The notes under the pieces: generated by a model
Told to the model about the DNA's origin: nothing
Database searches by the model: none
What the model saw: the letters and a program-made list of their open reading frames with translations, nothing else
Program-made: the position numbers and the translations under genes
Shown: piece by piece, positions 1 to 9,361 of the stretch
How the letters are laid out: every line of letters starts with the position of its first letter
Numbering within the stretch: position 1 is the first letter of the stretch
Source of the DNA: Christensenella minuta
Lineage (GTDB): Bacteria > Bacillota > Clostridia > Christensenellales > Christensenellaceae
Assembly (NCBI RefSeq): GCF_003628755.1
Contig: NZ_CP029256.1
Location: 2,003,585-2,067,584 of the forward strand
DNA: 64,000 nt
Direction of reading: 5' to 3'

Positions 1-1334
1 ATCGCTTCAAGCGGACTCATCTTCGTTGCCTTCCATGCAGGATAAATGCCGGACACAATGCCGACGCCTACGGCGATCGCAATCGCGCCGAGGCTGAGCC
101 ACCACGGGATGGAAAGCTGTACCCCGTTCTGGAAATACATGCCGAGGAAGCTGATCTCGCTGCCGCCGAAATTTGCGGCCGCGCCGAAGATATAGCTGAC
201 CCCGAGGCCGATCAGCCCTCCTATAAGGCCGATCATTGCCGCCTCCACGAGGAACATCAGGTTGATCTTGCGAATGGAAAGGCCGATAACCTTCATTACG
301 CCGATCTCCCGCGCCCGTTCAAGGATGCTCGCGAGCATGGTATTGGCGATACCGATCGCCGATACCAGCAGGGAGATGAGGCCGATGGCGATGAGCTGCG
401 ACTGCTGGCGCGCCTGTTCCTCCTGCATCTGGGTGATCCATTCGGTGGGGCTGTAGGCCTGGAATCCCATTTCCTTGACCGCCTTGAGGATGTCTTCCAC
501 CGCGTCAACATCCACCGCGTTCACATAGCCCTGCGAATATTGTCCTTCTTTGATTCCTGCCTGGTCCATCAGCTTGCGGTTTTCGCGGATAAGCATATTG
601 GCGGCGGGAATACTCATATAGATATTATAGCTCTCCTGACTGTCCGACTGCTTAAGAATGCCCGTAATTTTTCCGCGGTATTCCTTGGGCGCCGGCTGGT
701 CAGGGGTGGATGGGTCTGGATTTTCGATCAGGTATCCGCTGCCCGGGTAATACTTCACGTTCGTCCCTACCCAGTCTACATCCGGCCCGGCCGGTTCCTG
801 GTATTCGCCGTCGTCGGCCACGGCGACCGCGTAGCCGCCAGCCATCATCACGCCGCCCATCATGCCTCCGGAGGCATTCGGGTCCTGGAAATACTGCCGG
901 GCGTTCGCGCCCACGATAAGCTCCACGTTAGGGCTGTCCGAGAAGACATTTCCCTCCATGAATTTAAAATCCATAGTTTGCGGGTCAACCGCATAAATAT
1001 AGGTATCCGCCTTATATTTTCCCATCACAATATACGAGGGGATGCTCATCAGGCCGCTCGCGTTTTTCACCCCCGGAATGGCCCGTATCTGGTTCAGCTT
1101 GGCATCCGTAAGCTTGGCGTTTTCCCCCGAGCCCATGGGGGATATCTCGATCCGCGTAAGGTCCGTACTCTGCATGATGCTCTGGTTGAACTGCTCAAGG
1201 TTCCCGAGACCGAGCGCCACCATGATAACAATGCACGCCGTTCCGATAATCACGCCGAGGACGGTCAGTATGGTCCGCATCTTGCGCCGCCACAGATTGG
1301 ATGCCGCAAGAAGAACAATATCAATAAATGTCAT
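1..1334 (-). CDS. MacB-like ABC transporter permease (3'-partial)
   Basis: Permease subunit of a MacB/DevA-type ABC export system in the cytoplasmic membrane. My translation starts MTFIDIVLLAASNLWRRKMR, with a first membrane helix near residues 20-45 that is followed by a long extracytoplasmic region of about 200 residues (MacB_PCD-like). A C-terminal FtsX domain has three helices and the stretch LERAREIGVMKVIGLS, typical of this family. The reading frame is open at base 1, where it has reached the last conserved motif (KATKMSPLEA), so only a few C-terminal residues are missing. The ATG overlaps the end of the upstream exported-protein gene by 14 nt, which suggests translational coupling. The transported substrate cannot be read from the sequence. 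Confidence 0.9.
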   Translation of the reverse strand, partial: MTFIDIVLLAASNLWRRKMRTILTVLGVIIGTACIVIMVALGLGNLEQFNQSIMQSTDLTRIEISPMGSGENAKLTDAKLNQIRAIPGVKNASGLMSIPSYIVMGKYKADTYIYAVDPQTMDFKFMEGNVFSDSPNVELIVGANARQYFQDPNASGGMMGGVMMAGGYAVAVADDGEYQEPAGPDVDWVGTNVKYYPGSGYLIENPDPSTPDQPAPKEYRGKITGILKQSDSQESYNIYMSIPAANMLIRENRKLMDQAGIKEGQYSQGYVNAVDVDAVEDILKAVKEMGFQAYSPTEWITQMQEEQARQQSQLIAIGLISLLVSAIGIANTMLASILERAREIGVMKVIGLSIRKINLMFLVEAAMIGLIGGLIGLGVSYIFGAAANFGGSEISFLGMYFQNGVQLSIPWWLSLGAIAIAVGVGIVSGIYPAWKATKMSPLEA

Positions 1335-2997
1335 CGTCTTCGAGGTCCTCCGAAAGCTCCTGCGCGCGTTTTTTTCTTTTCCTTTTTACCACAATTACAA
1401 TGGCCACGGCTGCCGCAGCGCCTGCGGTGATCCCCCAGCCCCACCACGGGAAACCTGCTGGCTCCTCCGGCGGGAGCTCTTCGCCGGGATCCATGCCGCC
1501 ATAATCCGGCATAGGCGTGAGGACTGTTTCAACCGGCACCTTCATCTCGTATTCTTCGCCGTACTCGTCTTCATAAGTGACGACAAAATTTCCTTCCACC
1601 GGACCGGGCTGGACGGCATCTTCCGCGCCTGCGCCGCCTACAGCCTGCACCGTGCCGCTTTCCCCCGATACAACAATCGAGTCCGGTCCATCCGCACCGC
1701 CGGTTATTGCGCCGTCCGCCGCGGGAGCCACTTCGGCATTCCCGGTTTCCGCGCCGCTCATGCCGCCCATCCCCGCATTCGGGTCCTGGGCAACGGACGC
1801 ATAGATATCCGCCGTCTTCGCCGTGCCGGATTCCATATTTCCAAGAAAAGCGCTCGATTCCGGCGTAAGACCGGGAACGTCAAGCACGACCGTTACATTA
1901 TAAAGGGTGTTTTTTCCCTTGTTGTATAAATTGAGGCTCGCGGAGGTGGTATCGCCCATATAGACTTCCGATGGGAATTTCGGCGGATCATATTCAAGAC
2001 GGATCTTCTGGTGCACCTCCACGCTGATCTCATCCGCCGCCGTAAGCTGCGCCGCCTGGCTGTCTTCGTAGGCGATGGCGATATCGATCTTCTGCGGCCC
2101 CGCTTTGGCGTCGGCGCGCGCTTCCATCGTGAAGCTGAAATCCGCCGTTTTCTTCGGGCCGATCTTTTCAATATACGCCGTATTGGTATTGTCGCCGGGC
2201 ATCAGATCGGTCGTCTGGCTTTTGAAGGTGACTGTGATGTTTTTGACGCTCGTCGATTTGCTCGTGTTGGTAAGCGTCACCTTTACGGTAAACTTTTCAC
2301 CCGCGTTGACCGGATCGGGACTGATCTCGTAATTGCTGATGATGACCTTGGGCTGAGAACTCACTCCGCTCCCCCCGCCACCGCCGCCCGCGCCGGGATC
2401 GATCCCCGGGTCTGTTCCCGGGTCTGTTCCCGGGTCTTCCGTCGGCTGACCGGACGGCTCCCCACTTGGTTCGGCCGTCGGCTCAGAGGGGTCTTGCCCG
2501 TCCGTTACCTTGACGAATACCGTAAACTCCTGCGTTTTAACAGTGCCGTCCATAAGCGGGTATTTCGCGGTGACGACAACCGGATAGTTCCCATTCACCC
2601 TGTTTTCCGCAAGCGGCAGGCTGAGGTCCACCAAATAAGACTCCTTTGTTTTCCCGTCGGCCAGCTTATTTTCCTTAAGGGATACGGCCGTATCGTAATT
2701 ATTGAATATAAAGGGAGCGGTCTTGGGATCGCCGAGGCCAACCGAAATATTGACCTGTTCCCCATTTTTCACCTGTTCTGTTCCCGGGCCGGGGACCAGC
2801 GGAAGGAGAATGCGCGCCGTTCCCCCGGATACGGCGGGGCTATATCCCTCCTGATAGGAGGCGTTCATGCCCCCGTATTGACTTTTGCCGTCGATCCGGA
2901 GCGCCGTTCCGCGCATATCCGCAGCAAATGCGGTTGGCAGCGCAAACGAAAACGCGAGTATAACGATGAGTGCGATAATTGTGATCCGTTTCTTCAT
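1321..2997 (-). CDS. Exported CARDB-like protein with C-terminal membrane anchor
   Basis: A 558-residue exported protein in an ABC export operon. It has a signal peptide (MKKRITIIALIVILAFSFA...), Ig/CARDB-like beta domains, and a Pro/Thr/Glu/Gly-rich linker around residues 195-235 (TDPGTDPG repeats, then a glycine run). More CARDB-like domains follow ('NYEISPDPVNAGEKFTVKV'), then a C-terminal membrane helix (FPWWGWGITAGAAAAVAIVI) and a short charged cytoplasmic tail. The start is the ATG at 2997; the reading frame is open further upstream but that extension overlaps the ATPase gene. It sits between the ATPase and the permease and probably replaces the usual periplasmic adaptor (HlyD/MacA-like) seen in other MacB operons. 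That role is inference from position. Confidence 0.8.
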   Translation of the reverse strand: MKKRITIIALIVILAFSFALPTAFAADMRGTALRIDGKSQYGGMNASYQEGYSPAVSGGTARILLPLVPGPGTEQVKNGEQVNISVGLGDPKTAPFIFNNYDTAVSLKENKLADGKTKESYLVDLSLPLAENRVNGNYPVVVTAKYPLMDGTVKTQEFTVFVKVTDGQDPSEPTAEPSGEPSGQPTEDPGTDPGTDPGIDPGAGGGGGGSGVSSQPKVIISNYEISPDPVNAGEKFTVKVTLTNTSKSTSVKNITVTFKSQTTDLMPGDNTNTAYIEKIGPKKTADFSFTMEARADAKAGPQKIDIAIAYEDSQAAQLTAADEISVEVHQKIRLEYDPPKFPSEVYMGDTTSASLNLYNKGKNTLYNVTVVLDVPGLTPESSAFLGNMESGTAKTADIYASVAQDPNAGMGGMSGAETGNAEVAPAADGAITGGADGPDSIVVSGESGTVQAVGGAGAEDAVQPGPVEGNFVVTYEDEYGEEYEMKVPVETVLTPMPDYGGMDPGEELPPEEPAGFPWWGWGITAGAAAAVAIVIVVKRKRKKRAQELSEDLEDDDIY

Positions 2998-3746
2998 TTT
3001 TCCTCTCCCTGTATTCCTAATTCCGCCTGTATGATCTCTTCGGTACTTATTTCGGCAGGTCCGTGCGTTTCGCGTTTCGCCACTTTCCCGTCTATGATAT
3101 GAATAACCTGGTCGGCATATTCCGCCTTGGCTGGATCGTGCGTCACGAACAGGAGGGTCGCGCCGCGTTTTTTTGCCTGTCCGCACATAATGTCCATAAT
3201 CTGTTCCGCGGTCACCGAATCGAGGTTGCCCGTCGGTTCGTCCGCAAAGATAATCTCCGGCTTTGCGATAATGGCGCGCGCGATCGATACGCGTTGCTGC
3301 TGGCCGCCTGACAGCTGGTTTGGAAGATTTTTAAGCTGCTGCCTGAGGCCCATTTCCACAAGCAGTTTTTTTGCCGCTTCCATGCGCCTGGCGCGCGGCA
3401 CGCCCCGGAACATCAAGGGCAGCGCCACGTTTTCCACCGCCGTCATGGTGGGCATCAGGTTGAACGATTGGAAGACGAAGCCGATATGCTTCAAACGGAA
3501 ATCCACCAATTCGCTTTCATTCATTTTATAAGTCGGTTTTTTCTTGATAAAAATCCTGCCCGCGGTCGGATGTTCAAGCCCTGCAAGCAGGGAAAGCAGC
3601 GTCGATTTTCCGCTGCCCGAGGTGCCGAGAATCGCGCACACCTCTCCGGGCATCACATCAATGTCCACACCGTCCAGTGCATGTATTTTTGCACTGCCCA
3701 TGCGGTATATTTTTTTCAGATTCCTGGCTGCAATGATCGGTTCCAA
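2994..3746 (-). CDS. ABC transporter ATP-binding protein (LolD/MacB-like), TTG start
   Basis: A 250-residue cytoplasmic ATPase that powers the export system encoded by the next two genes. Walker A is GTSGSGKST, the signature is LSGGQQQRVSIARA and Walker B is IIFADEP, followed by a switch histidine (FVTHD). The length fits the LolD/DevA class. The best start is TTG at 3746, because GGAGGA lies five bases upstream (3752-3757) and the protein then begins MEPIIAARNLKKIY like its relatives; in-frame ATGs upstream lack a ribosome site. The stop overlaps the start of the next gene by 4 nt. A -10-like TATAAT lies at 3843-3848 on this strand. Confidence 0.93.
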   Translation of the reverse strand: MEPIIAARNLKKIYRMGSAKIHALDGVDIDVMPGEVCAILGTSGSGKSTLLSLLAGLEHPTAGRIFIKKKPTYKMNESELVDFRLKHIGFVFQSFNLMPTMTAVENVALPLMFRGVPRARRMEAAKKLLVEMGLRQQLKNLPNQLSGGQQQRVSIARAIIAKPEIIFADEPTGNLDSVTAEQIMDIMCGQAKKRGATLLFVTHDPAKAEYADQVIHIIDGKVAKRETHGPAEISTEEIIQAELGIQGEEK

Positions 3747-3965
3747 AGACTTCCTCCAAAAATGGCGTCTTTCGGGCATAAAAAAGCCCTGCACGAAGTG
3801 AAGGGGAAACGGCAAAGATCCCACCCCTAACCTACGTCTTTCATTATAGCATAAAGAATCTTTCCGTTGGGCGGCACTTTATGAATAAATTCTTACAAAT
3901 AATATGGTTTTTTAAAAATTATTATCGGGACGGCGGAAGGCCGCGAACCGTCCTCCGCAGAATAT

Positions 3966-3999
3966 AGAGAAGGGAAACGCGGATGCGTTTCCCTTCTCT
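3966..3999. terminator. Perfect 15-bp inverted repeat, possible terminator
   Basis: Arms 3966-3980 and 3985-3999 are perfectly complementary with a GGAT loop. It lies between rhamnulokinase and the ABC operon promoter. The flanking T-tracts are weak on both strands, so it may be a terminator for rhaB or an attenuating hairpin. Apart from this hairpin and a -10-like box, 3747-4068 holds nothing I can identify. Confidence 0.5.
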
Positions 4000-4068
4000 A
4001 ATTTTATAGTCCTGCGGTTTCCGTTCTAAGTATACGGCAGGCTCGGTTCTCAAGCGAACGGCGCTGTT

Positions 4069-5535
4069 TCAGCCCTCGATGATCTTGACGAACGATTGGT
4101 ACTGCGCAGCCCATTCCGCCGTATCCCGGGGGGTATACGTCTTCGGCGCACAGGACGCGGCCACCACGCGGCGCGCCTCTTTGATGTCCTTGATTTCACC
4201 CGCGGCAATGAGCTGTACTACGATGTTACCAAGCCCGGTTGCCTCGTCCGGTCCGGCAATTACGGTCATGCCTGTCGCATTGGCCGTCATCTGGCACAGA
4301 AGCGCGCTCTTTGTGCCGCCCCCAAGGATATGCACCGTACCGTATTTTTTGCCCGTGCATTCCGCGAGGCGTTTGATGCTGTAATGAAACTTCATGGCCA
4401 GGCTTTCGTCGATGCAGCGGATGATTTCGCCTTCCGTCTGCGGAACAGGCTGCCCCGTCTTTTCGCAGTAGGCGCGGATACGCCTGGGCAGGTTTCCAGG
4501 CTTTCCAAATTCCGGGCTGTCCACATCGATCAGGCTACGGAACGGCGTGCATTCTTTCGCCATCTGCTCCAGCTCTCCAAAGCCGAACTCCTTGCCCTCG
4601 CGGATCCACTGGCGGCGGGACTCCTGGATCGGCCACGTACCCATTATATTTTTCAGGAAACGGTAAGTGCCTTCCACCCCGCCCTCGTTCGCGAAGTTGT
4701 ATCCCGCTGCCTTTTCGTTGATGCAGGGTTCGTGCAGCTCGGTGCCAAGCAGGCTCCATGTACCGCAGCTGATGAAAATAAAATCATCTTCCTGCGTGGG
4801 GGTCGCCGCGACCGCCGCCGCAGTGTCGTGGCCGGCAGTACACATCACTTTGGCTTTGGGGGCGCCAAGTTCTTCGCAGATGTCGTCGCGCAGCAGGCCG
4901 CACTCGGTTCCCGGCTGGACGATATCACATAATTTTTCGCGCAGAATGCCCGAAAGCTCCAGCACCTTTTCACTCCAGTCCCTGCTTTTCGCATCCAGCA
5001 TTTCAGATGTGGACGCAATGGTGTATTCCGTATGCATTTCCCCCGTAAGGAAATAGTTGTAAAGATCCGGCGTAAAGAGTATTTTTTTCGTCGCCGCCAG
5101 AAGCTCGGGCTTCTGCTCCTTCAGGTAAAGCAGTTGGTAAAGCGTGTTGATGGCTAGATGCTGCAGGCCCGCCGTCTGATACAGCTCGTCCGGATCAATC
5201 CGCTTCATGAATTCCTCAAACGGCTGTTCCGACCGCCCGTCGCGGTAATGAACAGGGTTCTGGACAAGCTGGCCGTCTTCCCCGATCAAGCCAAAATCGA
5301 CGCCCCATGTGTCGATGCCGATCATATCGAAGCCTCCCGCAAGCGCCGCCTTGCTGATGCCCTGCTTGATATTGTAAAACAGGCGCAGCGCATCCCAGAA
5401 AAGCGTCCCGTTCAGCGAAACCGGATCATTGGTGAAGCGGTGGAGTTCTTCCATTGTAATTTTTCCATCCGCATACTGGGCGATCATTGCACGGCCGCTG
5501 GAAGCGCCGAAATCGAATGCTAAAATTCTGCTCAT
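4069..5535 (-). CDS. rhaB: Rhamnulokinase
   Basis: A 488-residue FGGY-family kinase that phosphorylates L-rhamnulose to L-rhamnulose 1-phosphate in the cytoplasm. It begins MSRILAFDFGASSGRAMIA, the N-terminal nucleotide-binding lobe in the form typical of RhaB, and carries DTWGVDFGLIG and the C-terminal ATP-binding segment HILGGGTKSALLCQM. Length equals that of characterised rhamnulokinases. The SD AAGGGG lies 7 nt before the ATG. No rhaA or rhaD genes are adjacent, so it is a stand-alone copy here, divergent from an aldo/keto reductase. A related FGGY sugar kinase is the only other reading, and the N-terminal signature makes RhaB likely. Confidence 0.9.
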   Translation of the reverse strand: MSRILAFDFGASSGRAMIAQYADGKITMEELHRFTNDPVSLNGTLFWDALRLFYNIKQGISKAALAGGFDMIGIDTWGVDFGLIGEDGQLVQNPVHYRDGRSEQPFEEFMKRIDPDELYQTAGLQHLAINTLYQLLYLKEQKPELLAATKKILFTPDLYNYFLTGEMHTEYTIASTSEMLDAKSRDWSEKVLELSGILREKLCDIVQPGTECGLLRDDICEELGAPKAKVMCTAGHDTAAAVAATPTQEDDFIFISCGTWSLLGTELHEPCINEKAAGYNFANEGGVEGTYRFLKNIMGTWPIQESRRQWIREGKEFGFGELEQMAKECTPFRSLIDVDSPEFGKPGNLPRRIRAYCEKTGQPVPQTEGEIIRCIDESLAMKFHYSIKRLAECTGKKYGTVHILGGGTKSALLCQMTANATGMTVIAGPDEATGLGNIVVQLIAAGEIKDIKEARRVVAASCAPKTYTPRDTAEWAAQYQSFVKIIEG

Positions 5536-5671
5536 GCTCTTTCCCCTTTACTATTTCTATTATATTAACTATACTGAAAATAAGAATCGGAATCAATGAA
5601 GAAAACAACAAATTTTTGTAAATTTTCAACACTCTTTGTTTGGATATGCGGTTTTTTTGTTTTTCCCGGAA

Positions 5672-5700
5672 TTGATGTCACGTTTCGTTTGTGAGATAAT
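5672..5700 (+). promoter_or_regulatory. Promoter of the aldo/keto reductase gene
   Basis: TTGATG (5672-5677), 17-nt spacer, GATAAT (5695-5700), followed by an A/T-rich start region and GGAGGA before the ATG at 5745. It lies in the divergent rhaB/AKR intergenic region. Confidence 0.6.
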
Positions 5701-5744
5701 AAAAATATAATCATCACCCAGCCTGAGAGGACGGAGGAAAGATC

Positions 5745-6737
5745 ATGGACTATGTAAAGCTCGGCAGAACGGATCTGAAGATAAGCCGGATGGTAATGGG
5801 CGGAGACGTGCGCACACCCCGCGAGGAATTTGCCGCCGCGCTGCAGCTTGCGGTGGATCATGGCGTGAACCTCATCGATACCGCGCCCGCCTACGGGAAC
5901 AGCGAGGAGGTCCTTGGCACGATTCTCCCGGAGATCAGGGGCGAGTTGTTTGTATCTACTAAATTCAGCAACGACCCGCAGCCTTTTTTGCCGCAGGACC
6001 GGGACTGCCTGATGCGTGCCGTGGAAAACAGCCTCTCCCGCTTGAAACGCGATAAGATCGATATCTGGATGGTGCATGAGCCCGACCGTCCGTATCAATA
6101 CGACTGGTGGGAACGCCCGCAGGACCTTAATCATCCTGAAGCGTATTATGGGCCGGTCATGGATGTGCTGTCCGACCTGAAAAGCCAAGGCGTTATCAAA
6201 TATACGGGCATCGGCGGGACGACGGCATATGAGATCGTGCCGATCATCGAAAGCGGCTTTTTCGATGTGATACTGACTGCCTTCAACTACAGCCTTTTGT
6301 GGCAGGAGGCGGCCATCGAGGTAATCCCCGCGGCGAAAAAGCAGAATATGGGGATTTTGCTTGGCTCCGCGCTCCAGCAGGGCGCGCTCGCGAAGCGCTA
6401 CGACGAACAGGTAAGGGCAAAGCCGGCATGGCTTTCAAAGCCCCGCCAGCAGCAATACCTGAAATTATACGAGCTGTGCGACGATTTGAAGATCGATATC
6501 GCAGACCTTGCGATGCGGTTTGCATTTTCAAATCCGGATATCCACGCCGTCGTAACGGGCGCGGGCAAGGTGAAGAATGTGCAGCGGAACCTTGAGTCGT
6601 ACCACAGGGGCCCGCTGCCGCAGGATGTGCTCAGGCGTATCGGTGAAATTTACCGGATGGTACCCTTCCGCCCATTCGAGGAATCGTTTTTCATGCCCTT
6701 TACGCGCCCCTATAAAGGGCCGCGGGCGGTGCACTGA
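5745..6737 (+). CDS. Aldo/keto reductase
   Basis: A 330-residue NAD(P)H-dependent oxidoreductase with the (beta/alpha)8 fold. It begins MDYVKLGRTDLKISRMVMGG. The catalytic tetrad can be traced: Asp and Tyr in LIDTAPAYGNSEEVLG, Lys in LFVSTKF and His in IWMVHEPD. The C-terminal cofactor-binding segment (VVTGAGKVKNVQRNL) is present. GGAGGA precedes the ATG at good spacing. Its neighbour rhaB, read divergently, suggests a role in deoxysugar or aldehyde metabolism, but the substrate is not shown. Confidence 0.9.
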   Translation: MDYVKLGRTDLKISRMVMGGDVRTPREEFAAALQLAVDHGVNLIDTAPAYGNSEEVLGTILPEIRGELFVSTKFSNDPQPFLPQDRDCLMRAVENSLSRLKRDKIDIWMVHEPDRPYQYDWWERPQDLNHPEAYYGPVMDVLSDLKSQGVIKYTGIGGTTAYEIVPIIESGFFDVILTAFNYSLLWQEAAIEVIPAAKKQNMGILLGSALQQGALAKRYDEQVRAKPAWLSKPRQQQYLKLYELCDDLKIDIADLAMRFAFSNPDIHAVVTGAGKVKNVQRNLESYHRGPLPQDVLRRIGEIYRMVPFRPFEESFFMPFTRPYKGPRAVH

Positions 6738-6780
6738 ACGGCTTCGGCTTTCCGCACATCCGCCAAATAATTTTTGTATT

Positions 6781-6812
6781 AAAAAAGGACAGGCAACCGC
6801 CCGTCCTTTTTT
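6781..6812. terminator. Bidirectional terminator between convergent genes
   Basis: Hairpin with A-run and T-run on its two sides (AAAAAAGGACAGGC / GCCCGTCCTTTTTT, one mismatch), placed between the convergent aldo/keto reductase and P-type ATPase genes. Confidence 0.85.
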
Positions 6813-6821
6813 GATCCCGGT

Positions 6822-9218
6822 TTATTTCTTCTTCAGCTCGTCGTCCGTAATCTGCAGGCTCCTGCGTACGATCTTCTTGGAAAGGAACTTGTCCGCGCGT
6901 TTTTCCACAATGCGTTCAAAGCCCCGCATCATGAACGGCGCGACCGCCGTGAAAACACACACTACAACGGCCTGCGGAAGGCTGATTGGCGCCACATCGA
7001 AAAAGCCCCTGAGGAAAATGATGCACAGGATGAACAGGCCAATGGCGCTGCCGAGGATCACCTTGCGCGCCGTGGTAAACGGCATGCTGACCTTAGCTAC
7101 CACCCACATACCGACCGCAACCGCCATGAGCATGCACATCGTGGAGACCGCCGCCGGGGTGTATTGGAAGATTCCCGCAAGCACGTTGACCGCAAGGATT
7201 CCGATAATAACGGAAAGCCCTCCGGGCAATGATTTTTTTAAAATATTAATCAGGAAATGCTCCTTGATCGGCGCAAAATTCGGCTCCAAAGCAAGGAAAA
7301 ACGCCGGGAAGCCAATGGTCACAAAACTGATTAGCGTCATCTGCAGGGGCGTAAACGGATAACTGCTGTCGAGCAGGATTACCGTCGCGAACGCAAGGAG
7401 CACCGCATACACCGTTTTGGTAATAAACAGAGTGGCCACGCGTTCTATGTTGTTGATTACCTTGCGCCCTTCATTTACAATATCGGGCATCGTCGCAAAA
7501 TTAGAATCGAGCAGCACAAGGTTGGCGATATTTTTAGCCGCGTCGCTGCCCGACGCCATAGCAATGCTGCAATCGGATTCCTTCAGGGCCAGCACGTCGT
7601 TTACGCCGTCGCCCGCCATGGCGACCGTATGACCCTTGCGTTTCAGCGCGGCAATCAATTCCTTTTTCTGGGAAGGCGTTACCCGCCCAAACACGCTGTA
7701 CTTTTCGGCAGCCGCCTCAATATCCTCCTTCGTTTTGAGCAGGGTGGCATCCACCGCTTCATAATTTTTTACGCCCGCGCGTTTGGCGATCGCGCCGGCC
7801 GTGACCGGACTGTCCCCGGATATGATCTTAAGCTCTACCTGCTGCTTCTCAAAAAATTCAAGCGTCTTTTTCGCATCCGCCCGAATCCGGTCGGAAATGA
7901 GCAGGAACGCGATGGGGCGCATTCCCCCGGGGACCTTGTTATCCAGCACGTCGGTGGCGTCGCTGTGCGCAAGCACCAGCACCCGGCTTCCTTGTTTCGC
8001 GTATTTTTCCGCGTCGAGGCCCGCATACCCGTTGGGAAAAATAAACTCGAAGGCCCCGAGGAAATAGGTCCCTTCCCCTTCAAAGCTTACGCCGCTGTAT
8101 TTACGCGCCGAAGAAAATGGCACGATGGTTTTTACTTCATGGTCAAAGCTCTTGCCGAATTTTTCCACTACGGCATGGAAAGTCGCGTTATCGTCCTGAA
8201 GCGCTCCGGCCATATTGGAGAGGATCCTGTCCAAGTCTTTTGCAGCGCCTACGGGAATGACTTCCTCCACATGCATCTTTCCCTCGGTGATCGTTCCCGT
8301 CTTGTCAAGGCACAGGATATCTACACGCGCGAGCGTCTCGATGCAGTAGAGGTCCTGCACAAGCGTCTGCTTTGTCGCGAGGATCACGGCGCTGGTTGCA
8401 AGGGAAATACTGGTGAGCAGGATAAGGCCTTCAGGGATCATGCCAATAAGGGCCCCCACCGTTTTGACCGTATTATCCGGTATGGGCAGGCCCACCACAA
8501 GCCCCTGTTTCAGAAACAGCAGAATACCCACCGGCACGATGATGATGCTGATAATTTTAAGGATGCGGTTGAGGGAATTGCGCAGCTCGGACGTACGCTT
8601 TTTAGATGCCTTCGCATCATAGGAAATTTTATTTGCATAGTTTTCAATTCCCACGCGCTCCACACGCGCGTAAGCGTTGCCCGATACGATAAAGCTGCCC
8701 GAATAAAGAAAGTCGCCCGGGCCCTTGGCCACAACGTCGGATTCGCCCGTAATCAGGGACTCGTTGACCTCCACCGATCCTTCAAGCATCACCCCGTCCG
8801 CACATACCTGGTTGCCGGGCCGAAGCTGCATCACATCGTCAAGGACGATATCCGCAACGCCGATCTCCTTTTCGGCTCCGTTCCGTACCACCGTGACCTT
8901 GGCCGCCACGATCACCGAGAGCTTATCGAGCGTTTTCTTGGTTACGATCTCCTGTGCAATCCCAATGACAAGGTTCCCCACGACAACGAGCAGGAAAACA
9001 AGTTCCTTGATGTAGCCCGTCATCACGATAAGGACCGTGAACACCATATTCAGTATATTAAAAAAGGTTACAAGGTTATCCTTAAAAATCTGCCGGTACG
9101 ATTTTGTCGTATTCGTATTATACGCATTTGTGAGACCCGCATCAATACGGCTTTTGACCTGTCCGTCCGTAAGCCCCGTGCGGCAGTCCGAATCATAGCG
9201 CTGTTGCCCGTCGTCCAT
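6822..9218 (-). CDS. Cation-transporting P-type ATPase (CtpE-like)
   Basis: A 798-residue membrane ATPase. Motifs in order: actuator TGES (SLITGESDVV), membrane-helix PEGL (MIPEGLILLTS), phosphorylated Asp in CLDKTGTITEG, and hinge motif GDGVNDVLALKES. About ten membrane helices are expected, with four after the hinge. PEGL rather than CPC/CPx argues against a heavy-metal pump. The short N-terminus and overall layout resemble CtpE-type Ca2+ or Mg2+ pumps, but ion choice is inference. It starts at ATG 9218 with GGGGAAGGA upstream and is monocistronic between two terminators. Confidence 0.9.
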   Translation of the reverse strand: MDDGQQRYDSDCRTGLTDGQVKSRIDAGLTNAYNTNTTKSYRQIFKDNLVTFFNILNMVFTVLIVMTGYIKELVFLLVVVGNLVIGIAQEIVTKKTLDKLSVIVAAKVTVVRNGAEKEIGVADIVLDDVMQLRPGNQVCADGVMLEGSVEVNESLITGESDVVAKGPGDFLYSGSFIVSGNAYARVERVGIENYANKISYDAKASKKRTSELRNSLNRILKIISIIIVPVGILLFLKQGLVVGLPIPDNTVKTVGALIGMIPEGLILLTSISLATSAVILATKQTLVQDLYCIETLARVDILCLDKTGTITEGKMHVEEVIPVGAAKDLDRILSNMAGALQDDNATFHAVVEKFGKSFDHEVKTIVPFSSARKYSGVSFEGEGTYFLGAFEFIFPNGYAGLDAEKYAKQGSRVLVLAHSDATDVLDNKVPGGMRPIAFLLISDRIRADAKKTLEFFEKQQVELKIISGDSPVTAGAIAKRAGVKNYEAVDATLLKTKEDIEAAAEKYSVFGRVTPSQKKELIAALKRKGHTVAMAGDGVNDVLALKESDCSIAMASGSDAAKNIANLVLLDSNFATMPDIVNEGRKVINNIERVATLFITKTVYAVLLAFATVILLDSSYPFTPLQMTLISFVTIGFPAFFLALEPNFAPIKEHFLINILKKSLPGGLSVIIGILAVNVLAGIFQYTPAAVSTMCMLMAVAVGMWVVAKVSMPFTTARKVILGSAIGLFILCIIFLRGFFDVAPISLPQAVVVCVFTAVAPFMMRGFERIVEKRADKFLSKKIVRRSLQITDDELKKK

Positions 9219-9314
9219 GTCGTTCCTTCCCCGTCATTACATAGTGACTTTATTATATCATATTTACCCTATGCTCCAATGATTATCCGCCAAAATTTAT
9301 AAATTCCTAACAAA

Positions 9315-9341
9315 AACGACGGATTTCTTCATCCGCCGTTT
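9315..9341 (-). terminator. Terminator after aldose 1-epimerase
   Basis: Hairpin AACGGCGGAT / ATCCGTCGTT (one mismatch) followed by a T-run when read on the minus strand, just beyond the stop codon at 9362. Confidence 0.75.
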
Positions 9342-9361
9342 CAAAAGTCTTAAGAATTCCC

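Noticed and set aside
540-1430. 296-residue plus-strand frame
   Set aside because: Antisense of the MacB-like permease, whose minus-strand translation has clear family features.
2390-2440. Tandem DNA repeat as mobile or regulatory element
   Set aside because: It is a coding Pro/Thr/Asp/Gly linker (TDPG repeats) of the exported protein.
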